Made by a program: the position numbers and the translations under genes
In this document: positions 10,926 through 25,124 of the stretch, piece after piece
Position numbering within the stretch: position 1 is the stretch's first letter
How the letters are laid out: each line of letters begins with the position of its first letter
DNA from: Promicromonospora sp. Populi
GTDB taxonomy: Bacteria; Actinomycetota; Actinomycetes; Actinomycetales; Cellulomonadaceae
Direction: 5' to 3'
NCBI RefSeq assembly: GCF_041081105.1
Contig: NZ_CP163528.1
Coordinates: forward strand, 434,001-498,000
DNA length: 64,000 bases
The notes under the pieces: generated by a model
What the model was told of the DNA's origin: nothing
The model's input: only the letters and a program-made list of their open reading frames with translations
Databases searched by the model: none

Positions 10926-10945
10926 GTATCTTGATATCAAGATAC
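10926..10945. promoter_or_regulatory. Perfect 20-bp palindromic operator upstream of tam
   Basis: The sequence GTATCTTGATATCAAGATAC is its own reverse complement over all 20 bases. It lies between the tam start at 10906 and the stop of the LLM gene at 10969, where a tam promoter should be. AT-rich palindromes of this form suit a MarR-family dimer. TamR control of tam in Streptomyces is established; binding of such a regulator here is inferred. Confidence 0.75.
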
Positions 10946-10968
10946 CTCACTGCGCGAGAGGACAGCGC

Positions 10969-11751
10969 TCAGGCCTGCGCGTCCCGCCAGGCGACCCAGT
11001 CCTTGGTGAGGGACAGGTCGAGGTCGGGCACGTCGAGGCCGAGCGTGAAGAGTGTGGCGCCCGCGGCCACCAGCGGCTCGGCGAGCTCGGCGGGTGAGCC
11101 GTGCCGCACCTCGGTCGAGCGCTCGACCAGGGTCTTGGTGTCGCGGCCGACGGCGGCCCCGTGCTCGTCGAGGATCCCGGACTTGCGGACCAGGACCTGC
11201 GCGTCGGAGAACGAGTGCCAGATGTCGGCGTGCTCCGCCACGAGGCGCAGCGTCTTCTTCTCGCCGCCACCGCCGATCAGGATCGGGATGTCGCGGGTCG
11301 GCGCCGGGTTGCCCGCCGCGAGCCGGGCGCGGATCCGCGGCAGCGCCTCGCCGAAGGTGGCGATCCGGGAGCCGGCGGTGCCGAATTCGTAGCCGAACTC
11401 GGTGTAGTCCCGCTCCTTCCAGCCGGCACCGAGGCCGAGGATCAGGCGTCCGCCCGAGATGTGGTCCACGGTGCGCGCCATGTCGGCCAGCAGGTCCGGG
11501 TTGCGGTATCCCGCACCCGTGACCAGTGCGCCGATCTCGACCCGTTCGGTCTGCTCGGCCCAGGCGCCGAGCATGGTCCAGCACTCGAAGTGCTTGCCGT
11601 CAGGGTCCCCGTTGAGCGGGAAGAAGTGGTCCCAGTTGAAGACGATATCGACGCCGGCGTCCTCGCAACGCAGCACGGCGTCGCGAATCTGGCCGTACTC
11701 GGCGTGCTGCTGGTGGAGCTGGACGGCTATCCGGACTGGTCGATCGGTCAT
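10969..11751 (-). CDS. LLM-class (luciferase-like) F420- or flavin-dependent oxidoreductase
   Basis: This 260-residue protein has the bacterial luciferase-like TIM-barrel fold. It starts MTDRPVRIAVQLHQQHAEY and has the conserved NWDHFFPL segment near residue 40, the GALVTGAGYRNPDLLADMARTVD block and the GRLILGLGAGW motif used to bind the deazaflavin in F420-dependent members. Actinobacterial proteins of this type usually use F420, but FMN cannot be excluded. Its stop is 62 bases before tam on the same strand, separated by the palindromic operator, so the two are probably regulated separately. The substrate is unknown. Confidence 0.88.
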   Translation of the reverse strand: MTDRPVRIAVQLHQQHAEYGQIRDAVLRCEDAGVDIVFNWDHFFPLNGDPDGKHFECWTMLGAWAEQTERVEIGALVTGAGYRNPDLLADMARTVDHISGGRLILGLGAGWKERDYTEFGYEFGTAGSRIATFGEALPRIRARLAAGNPAPTRDIPILIGGGGEKKTLRLVAEHADIWHSFSDAQVLVRKSGILDEHGAAVGRDTKTLVERSTEVRHGSPAELAEPLVAAGATLFTLGLDVPDLDLSLTKDWVAWRDAQA

Positions 11752-11825
11752 GCTCGCAGCCTAGGACGCACCGGAGCGCGCCGCGTACCTCTGGTCGCGG
11801 CGCGCTCGGGCCGGTGCGCCCTTGG

Positions 11826-13241
11826 TCAAGCCACCTCGATGTAGTCGAGCTCCGCGAACGCCGTCCCCTTGCCCAGCCGGATCGTGTTCCAGCCGGCCCG
11901 GAGGGTGACGTCCCTGGTGGCCTGCCGCCAGCTGTCCCAGCCGGTGACGGGATAGCTGATGGTCCCGGCCGCCGTCCCGTTCACCGTGACCGTGTGCGAC
12001 GCCGGCCCGGCGGACCCGTTGGCGAAGCCGACGTGCAGCGAGTAGCTGCCGCTCGTGGGCACGTAGACGGAGCCGATCTCGACCGAGCTGTCGGCGTGGT
12101 CGATGTACGCGACGACCCTGCCGTCCGACGCCCCGTTCGCATTCTCGCGCACCGAGCAGCTGGTCAGCGTGCCGCGCTCGGCCTCGTACCGGACCCGGCT
12201 GCCGCGTACCACCGGATACCCGTTGGCCCAGCCGAGGTCGGCGACGTACATGCCGCGATCGCCCGCGGCCCGGTGCCCGTGGAAGACGAGCTTGTCGCCC
12301 CCGGCGTCGCGCAGCACGTCGGCGCCACCCGGCCCGTTCACGGCGCCGTCGAGCGACTCGGTGGTCATGAGGAAGCGGAACGCCTTGGTGTACGGGCCGG
12401 TGATCGAGCTGGCCACCGCGTAGTTCGTGCCGTACTGGTCGGTCGTGTACGGGCCGGCCGAGTAGAACAGGACGTACTGGCTGCCGACCTTGGTGATGAC
12501 GGGCGCCTCGATGATGCCCGCCTCGTCGGCCCGGTCGTTGCGCAGCACCTGGGTGGCGCCGCCCTGGAACGTGATGCCGTCGGCGGCCACGCGCTGCACG
12601 TGGATCCAGGTGGTGGCGCCGATGGCGTTGCCGTCGTTCTTCCAGACCAGGTACCGGGTGCCGTCGGTGTCCACGAAGCTGGACGCGTCGATGGCGCCGC
12701 CTGCCGCCAGCGGGCACACGAGCGGCTCGCTGCCGACCGGGGCGAACGGGCCGCCGGGGGAGTTGGACAGGGCGGCGCCGATGCACTGCCGCCCGGACGC
12801 CGTGTGCCAGGCCGTGTAGTAGAGCAGGTAGCGGCCGTCGGAACGTCGGGAGACGTCGGGCGCCCAGGTGCGTCCGGTCCTCGCCCACGCGCCGAGGCTC
12901 GGCAGGGCGTCGGTGGCCTGGTACGTCCACGGCCCGTCCGGGTCGGGCGCGGTGGCCCAGGGCAGGTTCTTGCCCTCGTTCGTCGCGTACGCGTAGTAGG
13001 TGTTCCCGAACTTGGCGACGTCGGGGTCGGGAAAGTCGCGGTCGAGCACGAGGCTGGGCGCCACGGTCGCCTGGACGGAGACGTCGCCGCCCGCAGGTGC
13101 GTTGTCCGACGGCGTGGCGGTGCTCGACGGCGCGGCGGTGCTCCACGGCGCGGCGGCCGCGGGTCCGGTCGTGAGGCCCCCGAGCGCCAGGGCGACCGCT
13201 GCCACGCCGAAAACCAGTGGGGAGAAGCGAGGAAGTACCAC
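11826..13241 (-). CDS. Secreted glycoside hydrolase family 43 enzyme with C-terminal carbohydrate-binding module
   Basis: GH43 enzymes attack arabinans and xylans with a five-bladed beta-propeller. The start chosen is GTG at 13241 (VVLPRFSPLVFG), six bases after GGAGG; the frame runs 67 codons further upstream without support. Residues 1-31 form a signal peptide ending GPAAAA, so the protein is exported. The propeller begins at DRDFPDPDVAKFGNTYY (about 68-83), with the catalytic base Asp in FPDPD. IDASSFVDTDGT lies mid-domain, and IEAPVITK carries the likely acid Glu245. From about residue 345, RVRYEAERG starts a CBM6/CBM35-like module ending in WNTIRLGKG and ELDYIEVA. This fits plant hemicellulose degradation. 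Exact specificity is not predictable. Confidence 0.9.
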   Translation of the reverse strand: MVLPRFSPLVFGVAAVALALGGLTTGPAAAAPWSTAAPSSTATPSDNAPAGGDVSVQATVAPSLVLDRDFPDPDVAKFGNTYYAYATNEGKNLPWATAPDPDGPWTYQATDALPSLGAWARTGRTWAPDVSRRSDGRYLLYYTAWHTASGRQCIGAALSNSPGGPFAPVGSEPLVCPLAAGGAIDASSFVDTDGTRYLVWKNDGNAIGATTWIHVQRVAADGITFQGGATQVLRNDRADEAGIIEAPVITKVGSQYVLFYSAGPYTTDQYGTNYAVASSITGPYTKAFRFLMTTESLDGAVNGPGGADVLRDAGGDKLVFHGHRAAGDRGMYVADLGWANGYPVVRGSRVRYEAERGTLTSCSVRENANGASDGRVVAYIDHADSSVEIGSVYVPTSGSYSLHVGFANGSAGPASHTVTVNGTAAGTISYPVTGWDSWRQATRDVTLRAGWNTIRLGKGTAFAELDYIEVA

Positions 13242-13381
13242 GTTGAACCTCCGAGCTAGGATGGACGAACGCCTGAATTGTCCCGAGCGCGCCACTCCCT
13301 GTAAAGATGCAGATGCTGAGCGTTGCCGCCCGGTCCCGATCGGATCCAACGTTAGACCGGCCGAACGTCCACGGGCGCCGC

Positions 13382-13477
13382 GAGATCGGTCGGTTGCACC
13401 GGCCCTCTCGCGACTTCGGTCGCTTGCCGTGAGATCGGTCAATTAACCGACCGATCTCACGGCAAGCGACCGAAGTC
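13382..13477. repeat. Palindromic intergenic repeat element, copy A
   Basis: Positions 13412-13440 and 13449-13477 are perfect 29-bp inverted arms around an 8-base loop (AATTAACC). The arm starts GACTTCGGTCGCTTGCC. A further related unit (GAGATCGGTCGGTTGC) lies just upstream at 13382-13397. A closely related element is at 63142-63269. There is no T-tract, though the hairpin could also end transcription of the quinone oxidoreductase gene, whose stop is 15 bases away. Confidence 0.85.
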
Positions 13478-13492
13478 AGCAGGCTCCCACCC

Positions 13493-14476
13493 TCAGGGAA
13501 CCAGCAGCACCTTGCCCGTCGTGGCCCGGGCCTCCAGCGCCGCGTGCGCCGCGCCGGCGTCGCGCAGCGGGAACGTGCTGCCGACCCGGACGTCCAGGTC
13601 GCCGGCCACGGCTGCCCCGAACACCTCCGACATGCGCCACTCGAGCTCGCCCCGCGTCGCCGTGTAGTGCCCGCTGGTCGGCCGCGTGAGGAACAGGGAG
13701 CCGGCCTTGTTGAGCCGCTGCGGGTCGAACGGCGGCACCTGGCCGGACGCGCCGCCGAACAGGACGAGCATCCCGCGCGTGCGCAACGACGCGAGGGACG
13801 CCTCGAACGTGGACCTGCCGACGCCGTCGTACACGACGTGCACGCCCTGGCCGTCGGTGAGCTTGCGCACCACTGCCGGCAGCTCGGCGGTGATGTCGTC
13901 CATCGCCGCGTAGTCGATGGTGTGTGCGGCGCCGGCCGCGCTGGAGAGCGCGGCCTTCTCCGGCGTCGAGACCGTGGTCAGGACCCGCCCGCCGTGCGCG
14001 ACGGCGAGCTGGGTGGCCAGCAGCCCGACGCCGCCCGCGCCCGCGTGCAGCAGCACGTCGTGCCCGGGCTGCACCTCGAACGTGGACCGCACCAGATAGT
14101 GCGCGGTGATGCCCTGCAGTGGTAGAGCGGCGGCGGTGGTGAGGTCCAGGCCGTCCGGCACGTGCACGGCGCCCGCGGCGTCGACCGCCACCAGCTCCGC
14201 GTACGAGCCGGGCCCGTCGTGCCAGGCCACCCGGTCGCCGATCGCGAACCCGGTGACGTCGTCACCGAGCGCCTCCACGGTGCCCGCACCCTCGGCACCC
14301 ACCACGTGGGGGTATGACATGGGGTACACGCCGGCTCGGCGATACGTGTCGATGAAGTTCACGCCCGCCGCCGCGACGCGGACCAGGAGCTGTCCGGGCC
14401 CCGGCGTCGGATCGGGGAGCTCGGTGTACTGCAGGATCTCGGGACCGCCCGCCTCGCGGGCTACGACTGCATGCAT
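13493..14476 (-). CDS. Zinc-independent quinone oxidoreductase (MDR family)
   Basis: The 327-residue protein belongs to the quinone oxidoreductase (QOR) branch of the medium-chain dehydrogenase family, which reduces quinones or enones with NADPH. It starts MHAVVAREAGGPEILQY. The GroES-like domain contains AGVNFIDTYRRAGVYP (around residue 38), the QOR signature, and lacks the structural zinc cysteines of alcohol dehydrogenases. The nucleotide-binding motif HAGAGGVGLLATQLA is near residue 140 and the C-terminal catalytic fold follows. The gene is divergent from the GNAT gene, sharing a 34-base gap. It is monocistronic by appearance, and the repeat element lies just beyond its stop. Confidence 0.92.
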   Translation of the reverse strand: MHAVVAREAGGPEILQYTELPDPTPGPGQLLVRVAAAGVNFIDTYRRAGVYPMSYPHVVGAEGAGTVEALGDDVTGFAIGDRVAWHDGPGSYAELVAVDAAGAVHVPDGLDLTTAAALPLQGITAHYLVRSTFEVQPGHDVLLHAGAGGVGLLATQLAVAHGGRVLTTVSTPEKAALSSAAGAAHTIDYAAMDDITAELPAVVRKLTDGQGVHVVYDGVGRSTFEASLASLRTRGMLVLFGGASGQVPPFDPQRLNKAGSLFLTRPTSGHYTATRGELEWRMSEVFGAAVAGDLDVRVGSTFPLRDAGAAHAALEARATTGKVLLVP

Positions 14477-14510
14477 GGGCCGAGCCTATGCCGCGGGTAG
14501 GTTGTGCCGC

Positions 14511-15011
14511 GTGACCCGAACCATCCGCCCCTTCGTCGAGTCCGACTGGCCCGCCGTCTGGCCGATCATCGAGGCCGTGTGCCGCGCGGGGGAGACCTAC
14601 ACGTATCCCGTCGAGATCGACGAGGAGACCGCCCGCGCCTACTGGATCGAGCGGCCGCCCGGCGCCACGGTGGTGCTCCAGGATGACGGCGAGGTGCTCG
14701 GCACCGCCAAGATGGGCCCCAATCGCCCGGGCAACGGTGCTCATATCGGCACCGCTTCGTTCATGGTGTCCGACGCCGCCCGTGGGCGCGGGGTCGGGCG
14801 TGCGCTGGGCGAGCACGTGATCGCGTGGCACCGGGAGCAGGGTTTCCGGGGCATCCAGTTCAACGCTGTGGTCGAGTCCAACGTGGCGGCCGTGCACCTG
14901 TGGCAGGCGCTCGGGTTCGAGATCGTCGGTACGGTGCCCGGCGCGTTCCGCTCGCCCGAGCACGGGTACACGGGGCTGCACGTGATGTACCTGCCGCTCT
15001 CTGACTCCTGA
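14511..15011 (+). CDS. GNAT-family N-acetyltransferase
   Basis: A GCN5-related acetyltransferase that would transfer the acetyl group of acetyl-CoA to an amine. The GTG at 14511 gives MTRTIRPFVESDWPAVW and 166 residues; the frame is open upstream inside the divergent gene but without homology. The acetyl-CoA loop is seen as RGRGVGRALGEHVIAW around residues 95-110, and the C-terminal strand pattern NVAAVHLWQALGFEIVGTVPGAF is the classic end of the fold. These features resemble phosphinothricin/L-methionine sulfoximine acetyltransferase-like proteins, but the substrate is not assignable. It lies just before the arginine operon and shares no function with it that I can see. Confidence 0.9.
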   Translation: MTRTIRPFVESDWPAVWPIIEAVCRAGETYTYPVEIDEETARAYWIERPPGATVVLQDDGEVLGTAKMGPNRPGNGAHIGTASFMVSDAARGRGVGRALGEHVIAWHREQGFRGIQFNAVVESNVAAVHLWQALGFEIVGTVPGAFRSPEHGYTGLHVMYLPLSDS

Positions 15012-15036
15012 CCTGTCCGGGCGGCCATCTATCCGG

Positions 15037-15073
15037 TTGCCCCGTCGCTGCATAATTATGTATGCTGCGGAAT
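15037..15073 (+). promoter_or_regulatory. argC promoter with overlapping ARG box; possibly leaderless transcript
   Basis: A TTGCCC -35 (15037-15042) and TATGCT -10 (15061-15066) are separated by 18 bases. Between and over the -10 lies TGCATAATTATGTATGC (15049-15065), an AT-rich near-palindrome resembling ArgR operators. Transcription would begin at about 15073, one base before the preferred argC ATG, so the message may be leaderless. ArgR repression is inferred; argR is the sixth gene of the same operon. Confidence 0.6.
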
Positions 15074-16156
15074 ATGTCCAGCAGCCAGCTCGTCCGAGTC
15101 GCCGTCGCCGGCGCGTCCGGTTATGCGGGCGGAGAGACCCTCCGTCTGCTGGCGGCCCATCCCTTCGTCGAGATCGGCACCGTCACCGCGCACAGCAACG
15201 CCGGGTCGAGCCTGGGCGAGGTCCAGCCGCACCTGCGTGGCCTGGCGAACCGCATCCTGGAGCCCACCACACCCGAAGCGCTGCGCGAGCACGACGTGGT
15301 GGTGCTCGCCCTGCCGCACGGAGCGTCGGGCAAGATGGCGGCCCAGCTGCCGGACGACGTCCTCGTCGTCGACCTCGGGGCCGACCACCGGCTGGAGTCG
15401 GCGAGCGACTGGGAGCAGTTCTACGGTTCCGCACACGCCGGGACCTGGCCCTACGGGCTGCCCGAGCTGATCCACGCCGAGGCGCCGGGGGCCGACGTCG
15501 CCACCGCCGCCCGCCAGCGTGACAAGCTGCCCGGCGCCCGTCGCATCGCCGTGCCCGGCTGCAACGTCACGGCGGTCACCCTGGGCCTGCAGCCGGGCGT
15601 GGCGGCCGGCGTCGTGGAGAGCGAAGACATCGTCGCCGTGCTGGCCAACGGGTACTCCGGCGCCGGCAAGGCGCTCAAGCCGCACCTCCTGGCGAGCGAG
15701 GCGCTGGGCGCAGCGCAGCCGTACGGGGTGGGCGGCACGCACCGGCACATCCCGGAGATCCTGCAGAACCTGCGGGCCGCCGGTGCCGCCCAGCCGGGCA
15801 TCAGCTTCACGCCCACCCTCGTGCCGATGGCGCGCGGCATCCTCGCGACGGTGACCGCCCCGCTGGTCACGGGGGTAGACCCTGAGCAGGTCCGCGCCGC
15901 GTGGGAGGCCGCGTACGCCGACGAGCCGTTTGTTCACCTGCTCCCCGAGGGCCAGTGGCCCAGCACCGCGATGACGCTGGGCGCCAACACGGCGTGCGTG
16001 CAGGTCACGGTCGACGCCGCCGCCCGCCGGGTGGTCACGGTCACGGCCATCGACAACCTCGTCAAGGGGACCGCGGGCGCCGCGATCCAGTCCATGAACC
16101 TCGCCCTCGGCCTGCGGGAGACCGCCGGCCTCATCACCGAAGGAGTCGCACCATGA
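15074..16156 (+). CDS. argC: N-acetyl-gamma-glutamyl-phosphate reductase
   Basis: ArgC makes N-acetylglutamate semialdehyde with NADPH, the third step of arginine synthesis. The start is set at ATG 15074 ([21 protein letters not shown]). The ATG at 15062 lies within the ARG box and -10 element and has no ribosome binding site. The product has 360 residues. The NADP-binding GASGYAGGE motif is near the N-terminus, and the catalytic cysteine is Cys163 in [10 protein letters not shown]. The family motif [23 protein letters not shown] is present (given in shorter form here: YGVGGTHRH). It is the first gene of argCJBDFRGH and overlaps argJ by four bases (ATGA). Confidence 0.97.
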   Translation: MSSSQLVRVAVAGASGYAGGETLRLLAAHPFVEIGTVTAHSNAGSSLGEVQPHLRGLANRILEPTTPEALREHDVVVLALPHGASGKMAAQLPDDVLVVDLGADHRLESASDWEQFYGSAHAGTWPYGLPELIHAEAPGADVATAARQRDKLPGARRIAVPGCNVTAVTLGLQPGVAAGVVESEDIVAVLANGYSGAGKALKPHLLASEALGAAQPYGVGGTHRHIPEILQNLRAAGAAQPGISFTPTLVPMARGILATVTAPLVTGVDPEQVRAAWEAAYADEPFVHLLPEGQWPSTAMTLGANTACVQVTVDAAARRVVTVTAIDNLVKGTAGAAIQSMNLALGLRETAGLITEGVAP

Positions 16157-17345
16157 CCGACGCCGCAGCGGGGGTCACCGCCGCTCAGGGGTTCCGCGCC
16201 GCAGGCGTCACGGCCGGCCTCAAGGCGTCCGGCACGCCGGACCTGGCCCTCGTCGTCAACGACGGCCCCGAGCACACGGCCGCCGCGGTGTTCACGAGCA
16301 ACCGCGTGGTCGGTGCGCCGGTCATGTGGTCGCGGCAGGCGGTCAAGGACGGCGTGGCGCGCGCGGTGGTGCTCAACTCCGGGGGCGCCAACGTGTGCAC
16401 CGGCCCGGGCGGGTTCCAGGACGCGCACTCCACCGCCGAGAAGGTCGCCGACGAGCTCGGGATCGGCGCCATCGACGTGCTCGTGGCGTCCACCGGCCTG
16501 ATCGGCGTCCGCCTGGCCGCGGACAAGCTGCTGGCCGGTATCCCCGTCGCGGTCGGCACGCTCGCGGCCGACGCCGCGGCCGGCCAGGCCGCGGCCGCCG
16601 CGATCATGACCACCGACACCGTCTCCAAGACAGCGGTGCGCACCGTCGAGACGCCGTCGGGCAGCTTCACGATCGGCGGTATGGCCAAGGGCGCGGGCAT
16701 GCTCGCCCCCGCCCTGGCGACGATGCTGTGCGTGGTGACCACCGACGCCGTCGTCCCCGCCGACGACGCGGACGCTGCCCTGCGCGCCGCCACGCGGGTC
16801 ACGTTCGACCGCGTCGACTCCGACGGCGCCATGTCCACCTCGGACACCGTGGTGCTGATGGCCTCGGGCGCCTCCTGCGTCACGCCCGACCTGAAGACGC
16901 TCACCGAGGCGGTCACGGCGATCTGCGCGGACCTGGCCCGGCAGCTCGTCGCCGACGCCGAGGGCGCGTCCCACGACATCGCGATCACCGTCACGAACGC
17001 CACCACCGAGGACGCGGCGCTCGCCGTCGCGCGCGCCGTGAGCCGGTCCAACCTGGTCAAGTCCGCGGTGTTCGGCAACGACCCCAACTGGGGCCGCATC
17101 CTCTCCCAGGTCGGCACGGTGCCCGAGGACGTCGCGCCGTTCGACCCCGCCGAGCTCGACGTGAGCGTCAACGGGGTCATGGTCTGCAAGGCGGGCGGCG
17201 CCCACGAGCCGCCCGAGAAGGTGGACATGGCCGCCGCGCGCGACGTCACGTTCACCATCGACCTGCACGCGGGGGACGCCGAGATCACGCTCTGGACCAA
17301 CGACCTGACGCACGACTACGTCCACGAGAACAGCGCGTACAGCTC

Positions 17346-17349
<4 letters not shown>
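16153..17349 (+). CDS. argJ: Bifunctional ornithine acetyltransferase/N-acetylglutamate synthase
   Basis: ArgJ moves the acetyl group from N-acetylornithine to glutamate, recycling it. Bifunctional forms also acetylate glutamate from acetyl-CoA. The ATG at 16153 overlaps the argC stop, giving 398 residues. The protein self-cleaves before a conserved threonine; here the site reads [15 protein letters not shown], with Thr190 as the new N-terminal nucleophile (the common form is APNMATML). GNDPNWGRI, a conserved stretch in the second half, is present. No separate argA or argE is seen in the window, consistent with a cyclic acetyl pathway. Mono- or bifunctionality cannot be settled by eye. Confidence 0.97.
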
Positions 17350-20516
<3,167 letters not shown>

Positions 20517-20517
<1 letters not shown>

Positions 20518-21026
20518 TGGTCACCAAGCAGAGCGCGACGACCGCGACGACGAAGGCCGCGCGGCACGCGCGGATCACGCAGATCGTGAGCCGGAACGCC
20601 ATCCACTCGCAGGCGGAGCTCGCCGACGCCCTGGCGGCCGACGGCGTGAGCGTCACGCAGGGCACGCTCTCGCGGGACCTGATCGAGCTGCAGGCCGAGA
20701 AGGTGCGCGGTTCGGACGGCACGCTCGTCTACGCCGTGCCGGGCGAGGGCGGCGACCGCACCGCCCAGTCCGACGCCGGCGAGGAGTACCTGGCCGCACG
20801 GCTGACCCGGCTCGCCAAGGAGCTGCTGGTATCGGCCGAGTCGTCGGGCAACCTCGTGGTGCTCCGCACCCCGCCCGGCGCGGCGAACCTGCTGGCCTCG
20901 GCGATCGACCACTCGGTATTTCCCGGGATGCTCGGCACCATCGCGGGGGACGACACGATCCTCGTCATCGCCCGGGACGCCGACGGCGCCGGGCTGGCCG
21001 CACGCTTCCTCGCGCTCAGCGCCTGA
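20517..21026 (+). CDS. argR: Arginine repressor ArgR
   Basis: ArgR is a hexameric, arginine-responsive DNA-binding regulator. The 169-residue protein has an N-terminal winged helix (about residues 18-85) with the diagnostic [18 protein letters not shown] segment and a C-terminal oligomerisation and arginine-binding domain with [15 protein letters not shown]. It begins on the last base of the argF stop codon (TGATG). Being encoded within the operon whose promoter carries an ARG box, it should act by autoregulation. A run of Thr/Ala/Lys precedes the HTH. Confidence 0.97.
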
Positions 21027-21078
21027 AAACACACAAGAATTGCACCCGAAAACCTCCACCGGAAAGAGATCGTCAATC

Positions 21079-23783
<2,705 letters not shown>

Positions 23784-23797
23784 TCCTGATCGTGTAG

Positions 23798-23845
23798 CCA
23801 GCGATTGTGCCCGGAACCCACGTGGGTTCCGGGCACAATCACTGG
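23798..23845 (+). terminator. Hairpin terminator after argH
   Basis: Positions 23803-23821 and 23822-23840 form a perfect 38-bp palindrome starting GATTGTGCCCGGAACCCAC. The stem extends five more pairs (CCAGC/ACTGG) with one mismatch. There is no T-run after it, which is common for actinobacterial terminators. Confidence 0.75.
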
Positions 23846-23870
23846 GTACACCAATCTGTGAGGAGTGGGG

Positions 23871-24425
23871 ATGACCGTCGCGCCCGGAGTTCTTGGTGGC
23901 CTGCTGGACCGGATCCGGTCCGCCGACGCGCGCCTAGTCTGCGTCGACGGACCTGCCGGTTCCGGCAAGACGACGCTCGCCGCCCAGCTCGGCGACGCCC
24001 TGGAGGCCCCGGTGGTCCACATGGACGACCTCTACGAGGGCTGGATCGCCGGTCCCGACGGCGGTGCCGCGAACCTGCGCCGCTGGGTCCTGGACCCGCT
24101 GGCCGCGGGGGAGCAGGTCCGGTACCGCCGGTACGACTGGGTCGACGGGGCGTGGGCGGAGTGGCATGACGTCCCGCCGTCGGCCCACCTCGTGGTGGAG
24201 GGCTGCGGCGCGGCCGCACGCCAGGTGGACGCTTTTGGCGCGTTCCGCATCTGGGTCGAGGCGGACGACGCCGAGCGGCTGCGCCGCGGCCTGGCGCGCG
24301 ACGGTGCGGACGCGCGCGAGCACTGGCAACGCTGGATGGCGGACGAGGCGCAGCACTTCGCCAGGGAGCAGACCCGGGAGCGCGCCGACGTGCGGCTGGA
24401 CGGCCTGGGTAACGTCATCGAGTGA
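23871..24425 (+). CDS. P-loop nucleoside-kinase-like protein (uridine kinase-like)
   Basis: A small P-loop kinase of 184 residues. The Walker A motif GPAGSGKTT is near residue 30, followed by VVHMDDLYEGW, the substrate and magnesium-binding segment typical of uridine/phosphoribulokinase-type proteins. LVVEGCGAA then FRIWVEADDAERLRRGLARD form the lid region. The start is ATG 23871, five bases after GAGGAGTGG. It overlaps mpg by four bases (GTGA), so the two are co-transcribed. Proteins of this type are often annotated as uridine kinases without proof. Substrate unassigned. Confidence 0.8.
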   Translation: MTVAPGVLGGLLDRIRSADARLVCVDGPAGSGKTTLAAQLGDALEAPVVHMDDLYEGWIAGPDGGAANLRRWVLDPLAAGEQVRYRRYDWVDGAWAEWHDVPPSAHLVVEGCGAAARQVDAFGAFRIWVEADDAERLRRGLARDGADAREHWQRWMADEAQHFAREQTRERADVRLDGLGNVIE

Positions 24426-25057
24426 TCCCGACGCGTGACTGGTTCCTGCGCCCGGTCGTCGACGTCGCTCGCGACCTGCTCGGCGCCACCCTGACCCGGC
24501 GCACACCCGACGGTCCGGTGGCGCTGCGCCTCACCGAGGTAGAGGCGTACGACGGCTCGAACGACCCCGGCTCCCACGCCTTCCGCGGCCCGAACCGCCG
24601 GAACGCCACGATGTTCGGCGAGCCGGGGCACCTGTACGTTTACCGGCACCTTGGGCTGCACCACTGCGCCAACGTGGTCTGCGGGCCGGAGGGAACGGCG
24701 ACGGGGATCCTGCTGCGGGCCGGTGAGATAACGGGTCCCGGGCCCGACGGCGTCAACCTCGCCCGGAGCCGACGCCTCGCCTCCGGCGTGGCGCGCACGG
24801 ACCGGGACCTGGCCCGCGGCCCGGCCCGCCTCACGGTGGCACTCGGCCTGGACCTGTCCGACGACGGCGCCGACGTCACCGACCCCGAGGGCGCGGTGTC
24901 CCTGGAGGTGCGCACAACGCCGTCGGGCACGGTGCTGACCGGACCCCGCGTAGGCGTGAGCGGCGACGGCGGCCGCGCCGACCTGTATCCCTGGCGCTTC
25001 TGGCTCGCCGACGAGCCGACGGTCTCGCCCTACCGCGCGGCCCCGCCCCGCCGGTGA
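24422..25057 (+). CDS. mpg: 3-methyladenine DNA glycosylase (AAG/MPG family)
   Basis: This base-excision enzyme removes alkylated purines. The 211-residue protein starts at a GTG overlapping the kinase stop. It has the AAG fold's conserved N-terminal RPVVDVARDLLGATL and the catalytic glutamate in LTEVEAYDG. GSHAFRGPNRRNATMFG and GHLYVYRHLGLHHCANVV, with the intercalating-tyrosine region, follow. The YPWRFW ending is typical. It corresponds by position to M. tuberculosis Rv1688, which directly precedes tyrS; here about 4.2 kb of accessory genes separate the two. Confidence 0.93.
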   Translation: MIPTRDWFLRPVVDVARDLLGATLTRRTPDGPVALRLTEVEAYDGSNDPGSHAFRGPNRRNATMFGEPGHLYVYRHLGLHHCANVVCGPEGTATGILLRAGEITGPGPDGVNLARSRRLASGVARTDRDLARGPARLTVALGLDLSDDGADVTDPEGAVSLEVRTTPSGTVLTGPRVGVSGDGGRADLYPWRFWLADEPTVSPYRAAPPRR

Positions 25058-25064
25058 CCTAGTA

Positions 25065-25119
25065 CTCCTATGCCTAGGGCTGCTAGGGTTCAGATCCCTA
25101 GCAGTACTAGGCATAGGAG
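25065..25119. promoter_or_regulatory. Long inverted repeat over the padR promoter/ribosome binding site
   Basis: Two 24-base arms, CTCCTATGCCTAG-GG-CTGCTAGGG (25065-25088) and CCCTAGCAG-TA-CTAGGCATAGGAG (25096-25119), are complementary except for a central two-base mismatch, with a 7-base loop. The right arm contains the AGGAG ribosome binding site of padR (25115-25119). It is a likely PadR autoregulatory operator. As RNA, the same hairpin would hide the ribosome binding site. Confidence 0.75.
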
Positions 25120-25124
25120 CGCAG

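Noticed and set aside
13000..13446. 148-codon plus-strand frame opposite the GH43 start
   Set aside because: It is antisense to the GH43 signal peptide region and runs into the palindromic repeat.
14106..14510. N-terminal extension of the GNAT protein
   Set aside because: The frame is open upstream because it lies antisense to the quinone oxidoreductase gene; homology and the GTG start begin at 14511.
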